From Bdellovibrio sp. ArHS (GTDB taxonomy: Bacteria > Bdellovibrionota > Bdellovibrionia > Bdellovibrionales > Bdellovibrionaceae), in assembly GCF_000786105.1 (NCBI RefSeq), contig NZ_JTEV01000004.1, positions 1 through 64,000 on the forward strand: DNA of 64,000 nt, given 5' to 3'. The notes below the pieces were generated by a model. It worked only from the letters and a program-made list of their open reading frames with translations. It did no database searches and was not told the DNA's origin. Below, piece by piece: positions 44,172-52,161 of the stretch (position 1 is its first letter; each line of letters starts with the position of its first letter). A program made the position numbers and the translations under genes.

Positions 44172-44297
44172 TCAAGAGGCCCTTTTGTTCTTCACTTCCA
44201 CCCTTTGGGGGCGGCGGGCCACTGTGATCCAGAGGGCGTACATTACGACTCCGGAGTAGAAGATACAGAACATTGCTACGTCATGTAATTCAGTCAT
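44172..44297 (-). CDS. 41-residue single-pass membrane protein
   Basis: Starts at ATG 44297 after AAAGGAGACGAACTT, a near-ideal ribosome site. Product begins MTELHDVAMFCIFYSGVVMY, continues ALWITVA as a membrane helix (residues about 7-27), and ends in a basic tail ARRPQRVEVKNKRAS. Short acidic N-terminus, one helix and basic C-terminus resemble small accessory subunits of respiratory complexes (CcoQ/CydX-like by shape only). Isolated between a secreted gene and tRNA-Leu. No family assignment. Confidence 0.65.
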   Translation of the reverse strand: MTELHDVAMFCIFYSGVVMYALWITVARRPQRVEVKNKRAS

Positions 44298-44533
44298 AAG
44301 TTCGTCTCCTTTATTCGGCCTTCCTTGGCCTCGGATTCAAGCAGTGCCATCCTAGCGTCTTCTTGTTTCCGTCTTAAGAGCATCCGTGCTCTTACTCATA
44401 GGACTGGTAGGCTACATATTCAGGTTAAAGTTTTTTGCTAAAAATGTGTGCATTTCGAGGTCCAGGCCGTGATTTTATTGCGTACTGCAATATATTGACT
44501 CTGGGGAATGACAATGGTCTTATTAAGTCTCGC

Positions 44534-44616
44534 GCGCGGATGGTGGAATTGGTAGACACGTACGTTTGAGGGGCGTATGCGCAAGCGTGAGGGTTCAAGT
44601 CCCTCTCCGCGCACCA
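44534..44616 (+). tRNA. tRNA-Leu (GAG)
   Basis: Class II tRNA with a long variable arm. Acceptor GCGCGGA/TCCGCGC, anticodon GAG at 44568-44570 in loop TTGAGGG, T-arm GAGGG-TTCAAGT-CCCTC, encoded CCA. Confidence 0.95.
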
Positions 44617-44664
44617 CTAACAGCTTTAAACTGCTGTTCATTCTGGGGTCGGTCCAGGCTCCAA

Positions 44665-44866
44665 CTACTTTTTAATTTCGATGGCCGGATAGTCTTCCAC
44701 GCAGGACTCGCCATTAACTCCGTAATAAGTGACTTTTCGATTCACAAAATCCGCTTCATAGCTGACAACACCCGCATTCCACGTGGTGGTAAGAAACTCG
44801 GGGAATGTGCTCGATGGACAGGGCATATTTTTGGGCTTCTTTAAGAGTTTCAATAAGTGAGCTCAT
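44665..44866 (-). pseudogene. Frameshifted DUF1398-like small gene
   Basis: An ATG at 44866 with GGAGAATTCAT before it opens frame A (MSSLIETLKEAQKYALSIEH) and stops after 36 codons. Frame B, shifted +1, continues to 44665 and encodes STFPEFLTTTWNAGVVSYEA, then DFVNRKVTYYGVNGE and SCVEDYPAIE. The pattern F-P-E-F...A-G-V...D-F...T-Y-Y-G...G-E...E-D-Y-P is that of DUF1398 proteins. Joining A and B near residue 22-24 would restore one protein of about 66 residues, half the usual length. Either a decaying gene or a sequencing error. Confidence 0.55.
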
Positions 44867-45000
44867 ATGAATTCTCCGGCTATTCAATGGGGTTCGTATT
44901 GAGTTGGTGGGCCTTTGCCACTTTACCAAGAAGGTTCATCAAAGTGTTTCGCTCCGAGGTGGTCAGGACTGAAAAAAAACGTGGAATCTATGAACGCAAA

Positions 45001-46215
45001 TTACTTCTTAAATTTCTTCCAGCCGATTTTAAACAGCTTCACGAGTTCACCTTCGTTGATATCGTCTTGCATACTCTGAGCGACTTGAAAACCGCGATCA
45101 CAAACAGATATGGCTAAATCCATGGCTTCAATAGGACGCAAAGGTTCTTTTCGATGCTGATATCCGGTCATTAAAATATTCGCCAGATAGTTCAGCTCGC
45201 CAAGTTTTTTCTGAAAAAGCTCTTGGTTGCTCGTCCGCAGTTCGGTGAGATAGTTTCGAATAGCCGATCTTTCTTTGGCCGAAGATAGCTGCAAAGGAGT
45301 TGAACTTGTTTCCGCGTGAAGGCTGTGCATTTTGAGGATTTGTAGAAGATTTGGCGAAATCGTTTTAACCCCCTGAGGTTTACCAGGCTTAAGGTTGCGA
45401 AAGTACATTTTAGTGATGTGATCCTGCTCCTTCTCAGACTGCAGCTCTGCCAGCGTGCTTTGTTCGATCATTTTTAAGAATGCTGTGGACGTTGAGGCGG
45501 TAACAAAACCTTGCTCTTCACGGCGCTCGCTGCGTTTAGCGGTGACATCACCTGTGATCACTTCACCTTCGCTCAGAAGTTCATAAAGTCCGTCCGAGTC
45601 ATCAATCTCCTCCAGGCTGATTCTTTGTAGGCGCGAAAGAAGACGATCTAAAATATCCTGATGCTCTTTTTGCATAGCTATTAAAAGATGCGAGATCGTG
45701 TCCCAATGCTGGGCGGATTTAGCCATAATGACATATTCACCCAGGTCCATATTGTGAACGCTTTCCAGGGCTTTTTCCAGGTAGCGGTTTTTACTGTGTT
45801 CGTCTTCATCGGCTTCCTGGGCCATCAAGGCCAGCTCATCGTTTTCGATAGCCAAAATCTTTTCTGCGAGCACGGCGCAAAGAAGATCTTCGTCCATTTC
45901 CGCGATTTTTTCGACGGCGAAAGAGGCGCCAATCTCTAAAAGAATTTCTAGCCAGGTGAGGAAACGCTCAGAGTTGAGCTGTTCGTCAGCGCCCTGCTTT
46001 GGGCTTAACCAGATATCTTGTTCCATAGCATCGTGAAGTTGTTCTGAACTGACGAGCATTAGAAATTCGCCCGCGTCCTCTAAGCCGATCTGCTGAATAA
46101 TTTTTTTAACAACCCCTGAATCAAGGTTCTGAATATCGCGAACCAGATCTGCATTGGCAATGAGTTGCGTTAATAAACTTTGGGAATCTGCTTTCAGTGT
46201 CAGCGATTTGGTCAT
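45001..46215 (-). CDS. DUF6178 family protein (404 aa)
   Basis: Starts at ATG 46215 after GGTGGAGGCGCCG; a GTG four codons earlier overlaps this ribosome site. The protein is almost entirely helical and acidic, with LDSGVVKKIIQQIGLEDAGE and FLMLVSSEQLHDAMEQDIW near the N-terminus, the recognisable start of DUF6178 proteins of Deltaproteobacteria and Bdellovibrionota. No signal peptide, catalytic motif or membrane segment. Monocistronic. Function unknown. Confidence 0.8.
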   Translation of the reverse strand: MTKSLTLKADSQSLLTQLIANADLVRDIQNLDSGVVKKIIQQIGLEDAGEFLMLVSSEQLHDAMEQDIWLSPKQGADEQLNSERFLTWLEILLEIGASFAVEKIAEMDEDLLCAVLAEKILAIENDELALMAQEADEDEHSKNRYLEKALESVHNMDLGEYVIMAKSAQHWDTISHLLIAMQKEHQDILDRLLSRLQRISLEEIDDSDGLYELLSEGEVITGDVTAKRSERREEQGFVTASTSTAFLKMIEQSTLAELQSEKEQDHITKMYFRNLKPGKPQGVKTISPNLLQILKMHSLHAETSSTPLQLSSAKERSAIRNYLTELRTSNQELFQKKLGELNYLANILMTGYQHRKEPLRPIEAMDLAISVCDRGFQVAQSMQDDINEGELVKLFKIGWKKFKK

Positions 46216-46308
46216 CGGCGCCTCCACCTTGATGGTGGGAAGGCTTTATAAAAAAGGGAAGAGAAATTCAATGGGGTGAAAATAAAGAGCCCAACAGTAC
46301 GGTTTTTT

Positions 46309-46337
46309 TTGACAACCCTCTAGGAGAGGTCTATACT
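46309..46337 (+). promoter_or_regulatory. Near-consensus sigma70 promoter with no plus-strand gene
   Basis: TTGACA, 17-nt spacer, TATACT. The only mismatch to consensus is in the -10 element. Predicted start is near 46344; the transcript would run into the 3' end of the minus-strand DUF1428 gene. Confidence 0.6.
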
Positions 46338-46417
46338 TTATGATATCAGCACAGATGAGGCTTTAAGAAGATCCGTCGGACCCAATTTTTCGGCAAGGCC
46401 CGCTGAAAGCAACGTTA

Positions 46418-46771
46418 CTAAGCTTCCACAACCGCTTTAAATTCTCCTACTGAAAACCGTTTCATATCAAAAGGCATCTCGCCGTTTTGTGCCTGCATGC
46501 GCGGATCCGCGTAGACTTTTTTGACGACCTTGTTGCGATGGGCTTTGTTTTTGTAAATGATAAACGCAAAAATCAAGGTTTCATTCGCTTTCAATTTATA
46601 GACTTTTGCAAAAGGGGTACCCCACGGGCTTTTAAGATTGGCCCCAACGCATTCGAAGTATTGCAGAGCTCCGTGCTCCATCCATATTTTGCAGCCAAGC
46701 TTTGCCATTTTTTTGTAGGCATTGATTTTGGTCTTTTTCACAGGAATGAGATATCCGTCCACGTAGCTCAT
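46418..46771 (-). CDS. DUF1428 family protein
   Basis: 117 residues from ATG 46771 after AAAGGAGAGCTT; the longer frame is unsupported. MSYVDGYLIPVKKTKINAYK and the ferredoxin-like alpha/beta pattern, with CVGANLKSPWGTPFAK and the end FDMKRFSVGEFKAVVEA, match DUF1428 (YbaA-like). These dimeric alpha-beta-barrel proteins have no established function. An oppositely directed promoter lies just beyond its 3' end. Confidence 0.88.
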   Translation of the reverse strand: MSYVDGYLIPVKKTKINAYKKMAKLGCKIWMEHGALQYFECVGANLKSPWGTPFAKVYKLKANETLIFAFIIYKNKAHRNKVVKKVYADPRMQAQNGEMPFDMKRFSVGEFKAVVEA

Positions 46772-46948
46772 AAGCTCTCCTTTAGATATTTGTTCTTGCA
46801 TAAGTGACCGCGATGTCAGGTTAAAGTTTTTTGATAAACTAAGCAATCCAGGTTCTACCACCACGATGGCGGTAGAAGGGATGTGTTTTTTCAGTGTTTC
46901 TTTTTCGACGGCGTCGCCTTGATTCGGCGGAGGAGCGGGGGCTCGTTG

Positions 46949-47413
46949 CTATTTCAGTTTTTGTATTTTCGCGTCTTTCAATACGGTGACATCTGTATAG
47001 GAATTGGGGCCGTCGTTCACGGTCTTCACGACATCGACCAGTTCCAGGGAAGCACGGTCTTCAGCGTCCTGTTTGGGGAAAAGACGAATGATGTAGGTCG
47101 TGGTATCTTCGTCACTTCCCAGGATGACGTAAACTTGAAGAAATGGAAGTCCATCAGGTCCGCCAGCCAAAGATTTCAGCGAAGGGGTGTGCGACGCCAG
47201 GGCTGGTTCTAATTCAATATCCGTTGCCAACAATGTCACAGCTAATTTTTTATTGATCTGTACTGTCACCTGATAATCATCGCCCAAATCAATTTTGTAG
47301 ACGCCGGCAGAAAGACTACCAAGATCGGCACGATTCAGGGCCGCATGACTTGTTGTCGCAAAGAAAAGTATCGACGAAAGAGCGACGAACAACCATGTTT
47401 TCAACTTTTTCAC
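46949..47413 (-). CDS. Secreted hypothetical protein (154 aa)
   Basis: Signal peptide (1-24, FVALSSILFFATTSHA) then a beta-rich domain: AGVYKIDLGDDYQVTVQINK, VTLLATDIELEP and TTYIIRLFPKQ. No Cys in the mature part, no catalytic motif. Family not recognised. A monocistronic minus-strand gene, divergent from the YbdK-like ligase. Confidence 0.7.
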   Translation of the reverse strand: MKKLKTWLFVALSSILFFATTSHAALNRADLGSLSAGVYKIDLGDDYQVTVQINKKLAVTLLATDIELEPALASHTPSLKSLAGGPDGLPFLQVYVILGSDEDTTTYIIRLFPKQDAEDRASLELVDVVKTVNDGPNSYTDVTVLKDAKIQKLK

Positions 47414-47564
47414 GGGAACCGCCTTTTTATAACTTTGGATTATTTTGTGCCGTTAGAATTTATCGGTTTTTCCAATTTTGGAAAGAAGGGGAGCTCGGAT
47501 TTGAAAAATAGAATCGTTCGTCAAAAAAATGGACAGTCGCGAACTAACAGATATTCTGATTTAA

Positions 47565-47586
47565 AAATTAGACCGAGGTCTAATTT
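47565..47586. promoter_or_regulatory. TetR-type palindromic operator candidate
   Basis: AAATTAGACC-GA-GGTCTAATTT: two perfect 10-bp arms. The TTAGACC/GGTCTAA core resembles NemR/TetR-family operators. It is about 80 nt before the YbdK-like start and 150 nt from the divergent secreted gene. Confidence 0.6.
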
Positions 47587-47664
47587 AACGCGAGCAGAGC
47601 GTTATCATTCGTTTTTGTCGATATAAATTTGCCCTAACAAGAATCTTTCCCGTAGGGTGAAATT

Positions 47665-48795
47665 ATGACGATACCAAATATTGCCTTCGGAAAATCGGAA
47701 TCTCTGACGTTAGGGGTGGAAGTTGAATTGCAAATCATCAATCCCCAGACGCGTGATCTTTATCCGATTTCTCCAGAAATTCTAGATGAGTGGTCGTTGC
47801 CGGGGCCGCACTTAAAGCCCGAGATTTTCCAAAGTATGTTGGAAATCGACACGCCTATTTGTCGCAATGTTCAAGAGGTGGAAGAAACACTTTTGCTTTC
47901 CTCTCGTGAGTTGCATCGCATTTGCCAGAAGGCGGGGGCACGCATTTCCTCCAATGGCACGCATCCTTTTGCCCGGTGGCAGGATCGGATTTATTATCCT
48001 TCCGAGCGCTACGAATATATTATTGAGCGCAACCAACATATTGCCCGACGGCTGATGATCTATGGGTTGCATGTCCATATTGGCATGAAAGATGGCGACC
48101 GCTGCATTCAGATGATGAATGAGTTTTTGTACTATCTGCCCCATCTCCTGGCGTTGTCGGCAAGTTCACCTTATTGGTCGGGACGAGATACTGGCCTCGC
48201 TTCTTCGCGCATCACTATTTTTGAATCGCATCCCGCCGGGGGGCACCCCTGCAAAGTCGAGACGTGGGCGGATTTTGAAAGCATCATTTATAAACTGACT
48301 AAGAGTCGCAGTATTGAGAGCTTCAAAGACGTGTGGTGGGATCTTCGGCCGAGTCCTCACTATGGGACACTCGAGATCCGTATTTGTGATGGTCTGCCAG
48401 GCATTCGCCGCACCTCTCGCCTGGTTTCTTTCATTCACTTGTTAGCGCGCTATCTGGAAAAAAGATTAGATAGTAATCAACAACGACCCACACCGCAGGA
48501 TTGGTTGATCCGTGAAAACAAGTGGCGAGCTTCTCGCTATGGTTTGGACGCAGAAGTTCTGATTGATAACGAGGGAAACACCAAGTCCGTGCGCCAAGAT
48601 ATATTGGATCTGATTTCGGAAATGAAAGAGGACGCGGCAGCCATGCGCTATGAACAATATCTTCAAGATATGGTCGAAAAAGACATGGCCTCGCCCAGTT
48701 ATCAGGAACAGCGCGAGGTCTTTGCGCAAAACCAGTCTTTAGAGTCTGTGGTTGATTCTTTGTGTGACTACTTCGAAAAAGATTTAAAAGTATAA
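47665..48795 (+). CDS. YbdK-like carboxylate-amine ligase (GCS2 family)
   Basis: 376 residues: LTLGVEVELQIINPQTRDLYPISPEI at the start, SNGTHPFARW, HVHIGMKDGDR and a PHYGTLEIRICDG segment are the glutamate-cysteine ligase type 2 motifs, including the Glu-x-Glu metal site and the His-x-His segment. YbdK of E. coli shows weak gamma-glutamylcysteine synthetase activity, so the true substrate is uncertain. Preceded by a TetR-like operator, followed by a bidirectional terminator. Confidence 0.9.
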   Translation: MTIPNIAFGKSESLTLGVEVELQIINPQTRDLYPISPEILDEWSLPGPHLKPEIFQSMLEIDTPICRNVQEVEETLLLSSRELHRICQKAGARISSNGTHPFARWQDRIYYPSERYEYIIERNQHIARRLMIYGLHVHIGMKDGDRCIQMMNEFLYYLPHLLALSASSPYWSGRDTGLASSRITIFESHPAGGHPCKVETWADFESIIYKLTKSRSIESFKDVWWDLRPSPHYGTLEIRICDGLPGIRRTSRLVSFIHLLARYLEKRLDSNQQRPTPQDWLIRENKWRASRYGLDAEVLIDNEGNTKSVRQDILDLISEMKEDAAAMRYEQYLQDMVEKDMASPSYQEQREVFAQNQSLESVVDSLCDYFEKDLKV

Positions 48796-48829
48796 AAAAT
48801 GCCCTGGAGCCAAAGTCTCAGGGCATTTT
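48796..48829. terminator. Bidirectional terminator
   Basis: 11-bp perfect stem AAAATGCCCTG/CAGGGCATTTT with a 12-nt loop between convergent genes. Confidence 0.85.
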
Positions 48830-48835
48830 CACTCC

Positions 48836-49228
48836 TTAGAAGGTGCTGGTACCACCGGGTGTTGAGGAGGGTGTTGTTGTCGAGGGACTTGCTGGGGTTG
48901 TTTGGTTTTGCAAATCCCGTTGGTTTTCTTCCATAGTTCTTTGCATTTCTAGTTGCGAGCGTTCCAGTTCACTTTGTCCCGGTTGCAAAGTGTTTTGTGA
49001 AGTTTGTGGACTGGTTGCGGGAGGCAGACCTTGGGGTCCTGTGGGCGCGCCACTCACGCTGGACGTAGAGTTATCCAATGTCGAACCTGTATTTGTCGTG
49101 CTGGTGGTGGAAGAACCCGTTGTTGCTCCCGACGTAGTGCCCGTCGAGCTGGGTGACGTTGTCATCTGTCCCATTCCCGTACTAGCTGCAAAGAGGCTAG
49201 TCAGTGCGATAACAAGTAGAGTTTTCAT
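48836..49228 (-). CDS. Secreted Ser/Thr/Gln-rich low-complexity protein (130 aa)
   Basis: CAAGGAGGTTTTT precedes the ATG. Signal peptide (1-21), then low-complexity Thr/Ser/Gly (STGTTSGATTGSSTTSTTN), a short polar helix (SELERSQLEMQRTMEENQRD) and a Thr/Ser/Pro tail. No cysteine, no known domain. Such proteins are extracellular, disordered and possibly glycosylated. Sits beside the PfpI/BON stress cluster. Confidence 0.7.
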   Translation of the reverse strand: MKTLLVIALTSLFAASTGMGQMTTSPSSTGTTSGATTGSSTTSTTNTGSTLDNSTSSVSGAPTGPQGLPPATSPQTSQNTLQPGQSELERSQLEMQRTMEENQRDLQNQTTPASPSTTTPSSTPGGTSTF

Positions 49229-49324
49229 AAAAACCTCCTTGATTCCTATTGCAGGTTTTATTGTCTCGCTCTTTGGTCGTCCTTCCTAGAAATCCTCCGA
49301 CAAACTCCACTTAGGGTTGGAAAA

Positions 49325-49360
49325 ATAAAAGCTCTCTCCATATCTGAAGAGAGCTTTTAT
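49325..49360 (-). terminator. Terminator of pfpI-like gene
   Basis: 13-bp perfect arms ATAAAAGCTCTCT/AGAGAGCTTTTAT; read on the minus strand it is followed by TTTTT. Confidence 0.88.
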
Positions 49361-49381
49361 CGGAAATGTAAAATAACAAAT

Positions 49382-49960
49382 TTAAATCGAGGCATCAATT
49401 CCGGGACGCTGCATGTGTCGGCCTTCCGCAAATTCCTCGATCATTTTTCGATTGAAGGCCGGAATATCATCGGGACCACGACTTGTGACCAAGCCATTGT
49501 CGGTGACGACTTCTTCGTCCTGCCAGTTCGCGCCGGCGTTTTTCAAGTCGGTTTTGACCGAAGAATAAGATGTCATGCGGCGGCCTTTCACAGTGCCGGC
49601 TTCGATAAGAAGTTGAGGCCCGTGGCAAATCGCGGCAATGGGTTTTCCCGATTCTGCGAACTTCTTTGTGAACTCGACGGCTTTTTTGTCATTGCGAAGT
49701 TTGTCGGGATTCATCACGCCCCCTGGTAGCATCAAACCATCGTAGTCTTCAGGACGGGCTTTTTCGACGGTCACATTCACGTCAATGCTTTTTCCCCAAT
49801 CCGTTTTCGCCCAGGCTTTGATTTTTCCTTCCTGCAACGAGATGATCGTGGTTTTGGCTCCGGCTTCATCTAAAGCTTTTTTGGGTTCGAACAATTCGGA
49901 TTCTTCAAAACCATCGGTAGCGAGAATTGCGATATTTTTTCCTTTAAGTGATTGTGCCAT
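49382..49960 (-). CDS. PfpI/DJ-1 family cysteine protein
   Basis: 192 residues with NIAILATDGFEESELFEPKK and nucleophile-elbow AICHGPQLLIEAG (Cys in the H-G-P context), typical of the PfpI/YhbO branch of the DJ-1 superfamily; the partner Glu (FEESE) is present. YhbO-type proteins protect against stress and are reported deglycases/hydrolases of glyoxal adducts. AGGAGATAGAA precedes the ATG. Next to BON genes, matching a stress-cluster theme. Confidence 0.92.
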   Translation of the reverse strand: MAQSLKGKNIAILATDGFEESELFEPKKALDEAGAKTTIISLQEGKIKAWAKTDWGKSIDVNVTVEKARPEDYDGLMLPGGVMNPDKLRNDKKAVEFTKKFAESGKPIAAICHGPQLLIEAGTVKGRRMTSYSSVKTDLKNAGANWQDEEVVTDNGLVTSRGPDDIPAFNRKMIEEFAEGRHMQRPGIDASI

Positions 49961-49981
49961 TTCTATCTCCTTAATTCGTTT

Positions 49982-50731
49982 TTAATGTCGTGGGGTGGTT
50001 CGGCCTTTTTTGGAGGTCGTTTTTTCGATGGACGGTGAGGCGGGAAGGCTGTCTTCTTCAGCTTCTTTTTTTACGCGAATGTTGTTGACGATGTCTTTGA
50101 CTCCCAAACAGCTTTCTGCGCAGTCTTCTGCAAGATGTTTCATTTTACGTTCGGGCACGGTGCCGGCCAAAGTGACGATGCCGTTGTCCACATCCACTTC
50201 AATATCTTGGGCGTCGATAAGTCCGTGGCGCGTGAGTCCTTCACAAACCTCCTCTTTGATGCGCTCATCGGTGCGTGTGAAGCCGCGGGGACCTTTGCCA
50301 TAATACTGTCCTTGCGTTGCGGACTCTTGCTGGTTGGTGAAATAGCTTGATGACGAAGAAGACCCGATAAAGCCCGATGAGGGAGCATAGGCTGCCGAAG
50401 CGGGGTTGTATTCGCCATAGTTTTGCCGATACGCCTTGTCCAGTTCTTCGCGGTATTCCGATGAGCCCTGATAACGTGGTCGCGGATAGGCCCGGCCGGT
50501 GTAGTCGTAGGACGAATCGTAGCTTCTTTTTTGATAATAGTCGGTCGGGCGCGAATATTCAGAGCGGTCATCGCGACGCAAAGTCTGACGTTCCTCTGAA
50601 AACGGCGGATCATTTCTGTAACCGGATCTTTCATCCATGGGGTCGCGCTCATACCAGTCCTCGCGCTCATCAATTCGGCGGGGACGGTTTTCTTGCTTAC
50701 GTCCATGTGAACTTCGGGGTTGCTGTGCCAT
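49982..50731 (-). CDS. BON-domain protein with Arg/Tyr-rich N-terminus (249 aa)
   Basis: CCAGGAGGAACACG precedes the ATG. The first 130 residues are very rich in Arg, Tyr, Asp, Glu and Ser (YERDPMDERSGYRNDPPF), probably disordered. Then one BON domain (about 155-220): TDERIKEEVCEGLTRHGL, VDVDNGIVTLAGTVPERKM and GVKDIVNNIRV. No signal peptide. BON domains bind phospholipid or other partners in envelope-stress proteins such as OsmY. Divergent from another BON gene at 50934 across 202 nt. Confidence 0.88.
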   Translation of the reverse strand: MAQQPRSSHGRKQENRPRRIDEREDWYERDPMDERSGYRNDPPFSEERQTLRRDDRSEYSRPTDYYQKRSYDSSYDYTGRAYPRPRYQGSSEYREELDKAYRQNYGEYNPASAAYAPSSGFIGSSSSSSYFTNQQESATQGQYYGKGPRGFTRTDERIKEEVCEGLTRHGLIDAQDIEVDVDNGIVTLAGTVPERKMKHLAEDCAESCLGVKDIVNNIRVKKEAEEDSLPASPSIEKTTSKKGRTTPRH

Positions 50732-50933
50732 CGTGTTCCTCCTGGAGTTGGAAATTCAAGTCTCAGCATGAAATAGAAATCTTTTTGAAACACATTACAT
50801 TTTTGAACGACTAGTGACATTCGTCAGAGCTTTGTCCGTAGATGATGCTATCAAACACGGTGAGTGAGTTTTCATCTTGTCTTATGATTAAAGCGGTCGC
50901 AAAAAAAACGAGAATCAAAAACTGGAGGTCATT

Positions 50934-51479
50934 ATGAAAAAAAGTATTATCACAATACTTGCGGTGGGACTGAGTTCTTCTTTGGCGTTCGCTATTGGGG
51001 AAAACATGACAGACACGGAGCTGGCAACCAAGTCTCTGGGAAGTTCTTTAGACAGGGAAGCCAATGGCACGAACAGGGGTTCGTCAAGTCGATCTGCAAG
51101 GGAAAGCAATTATGATCGATCGATGCGAAACTCTGAAACCAGCCGGGAACCATCTGGCATGTCTTCGTCTTCATCATCGGGACGCCGTAACTCTTATGGT
51201 GCAGGAGCTGTCGGAGGTGCCGCAGGGGTGACAGCCATGGATCAAGCCTCCATGGGTCAGTCAGACACCGATCTGACACGCCGAGTGCGCCAGCAACTGG
51301 TGAATGACCCTGGACTTTCTGTGCGCGCAAAAAATATTACAGTTATATCTGAAAACGGAAATATTACTTTGAAGGGTGCCGTGGCGACAAATCAGGAAAA
51401 AGCGCGCGTTGAAGAACTGGCTGGGCGGGTTCAGGGCGCTAGGAATGTAGATAATCAAACTGAAGTTTCAAATTATTAG
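50934..51479 (+). CDS. Secreted BON-domain protein (OsmY-like)
   Basis: CTGGAGGTCATT precedes the ATG. Signal peptide (1-21), Ser/Arg/Asn-rich linker (about 40-85), a short Gly-rich patch, then a BON domain (about 105-181): DLTRRVRQQLVNDPGLSVRA, ISENGNITLKGAV, GARNVDNQTEVSNY. OsmY-type periplasmic proteins respond to osmotic or envelope stress. Followed 23 nt later by the YflT-like gene; likely one unit. Confidence 0.9.
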   Translation: MKKSIITILAVGLSSSLAFAIGENMTDTELATKSLGSSLDREANGTNRGSSSRSARESNYDRSMRNSETSREPSGMSSSSSSGRRNSYGAGAVGGAAGVTAMDQASMGQSDTDLTRRVRQQLVNDPGLSVRAKNITVISENGNITLKGAVATNQEKARVEELAGRVQGARNVDNQTEVSNY

Positions 51480-51502
51480 ATTGTAAAATCAAGGAGGTCG
51501 TT

Positions 51503-52081
51503 ATGCCTAAACAAGGTAGAAAAGTGGTGTTTGGTATTTTTCAAAATCGTTCAGGTCTGGAAAGCTGCGTGAGCAGCTTAAAGGTAGAAGGCTTCCGTCC
51601 CGAGGACGTCTCTGTTCTGATGCCCGATAAAGGGGATACAGCCACCTTCGCGCATGAAAAAGGGACTAAAGCCCCAGAAGGTGCGGCGGTCGGTAGCGGC
51701 ACTGGCGCGGTCGTCGGTGGAACGTTGGGGTGGCTAGCCGGTATCGGGGCGATTGCGACCATACCTGCTTTCGGTCCTCTTGTTGCCGCGGGTCCGATCA
51801 TGGCCGCTCTGGCGGGATTGGGAGTCGGAGGCGCCGTGGGTGGAATTGCTGGCGCTCTGGTGGGAATCGGAATGCCCGAATATGAAGCCAAAAGATATGA
51901 AAAATTTGTGAAAGAAGGCGGCATCCTTCTTTCCGTTCATGTTGATGATTCGGATTGGGAAGAAAAAGCGGAAAGAATTCTTGAGACCTGTGGAGCCAAA
52001 GATATTTCCAGCTCCTCTGAAGTCAGTCAAAAAACGGCGGATGAACGAGCCAGCGAAAAAAATCGTTCGCAACAGATTTAG
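51503..52081 (+). CDS. YflT-like (PF11181-type) stress protein with Gly-rich membrane core
   Basis: 192 residues. The N-terminus (VVFGIFQNRSGLESCVSSLK to PEDVSVLMPDKG) resembles the heat-induced YflT/general stress protein 17M domain. The centre (about 55-125) is a Gly/Ala hydrophobic block of two hairpins, like GlsB/YgaP-type glycine-zipper proteins. The tail is polar (DDSDWEEKAERILETCGAKD). AAGGAGGTCGTT precedes the ATG. Stress function is inferred from the family name only. Confidence 0.8.
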   Translation: MPKQGRKVVFGIFQNRSGLESCVSSLKVEGFRPEDVSVLMPDKGDTATFAHEKGTKAPEGAAVGSGTGAVVGGTLGWLAGIGAIATIPAFGPLVAAGPIMAALAGLGVGGAVGGIAGALVGIGMPEYEAKRYEKFVKEGGILLSVHVDDSDWEEKAERILETCGAKDISSSSEVSQKTADERASEKNRSQQI

Positions 52082-52102
52082 TTTTGAGTCTGTTTCCCTC
52101 GA

Positions 52103-52134
52103 AGACCCCCTCGAATCCGAGGGGGTCTTTTCTT
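52103..52134 (+). terminator. Terminator after YflT-like gene
   Basis: Perfect 11-bp stem AGACCCCCTCG/CGAGGGGGTCT with loop AATC, then TTTCTTTT. Confidence 0.9.
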
Positions 52135-52161
52135 TTAAGCTCATCGATTCCGGAGGCCGGT

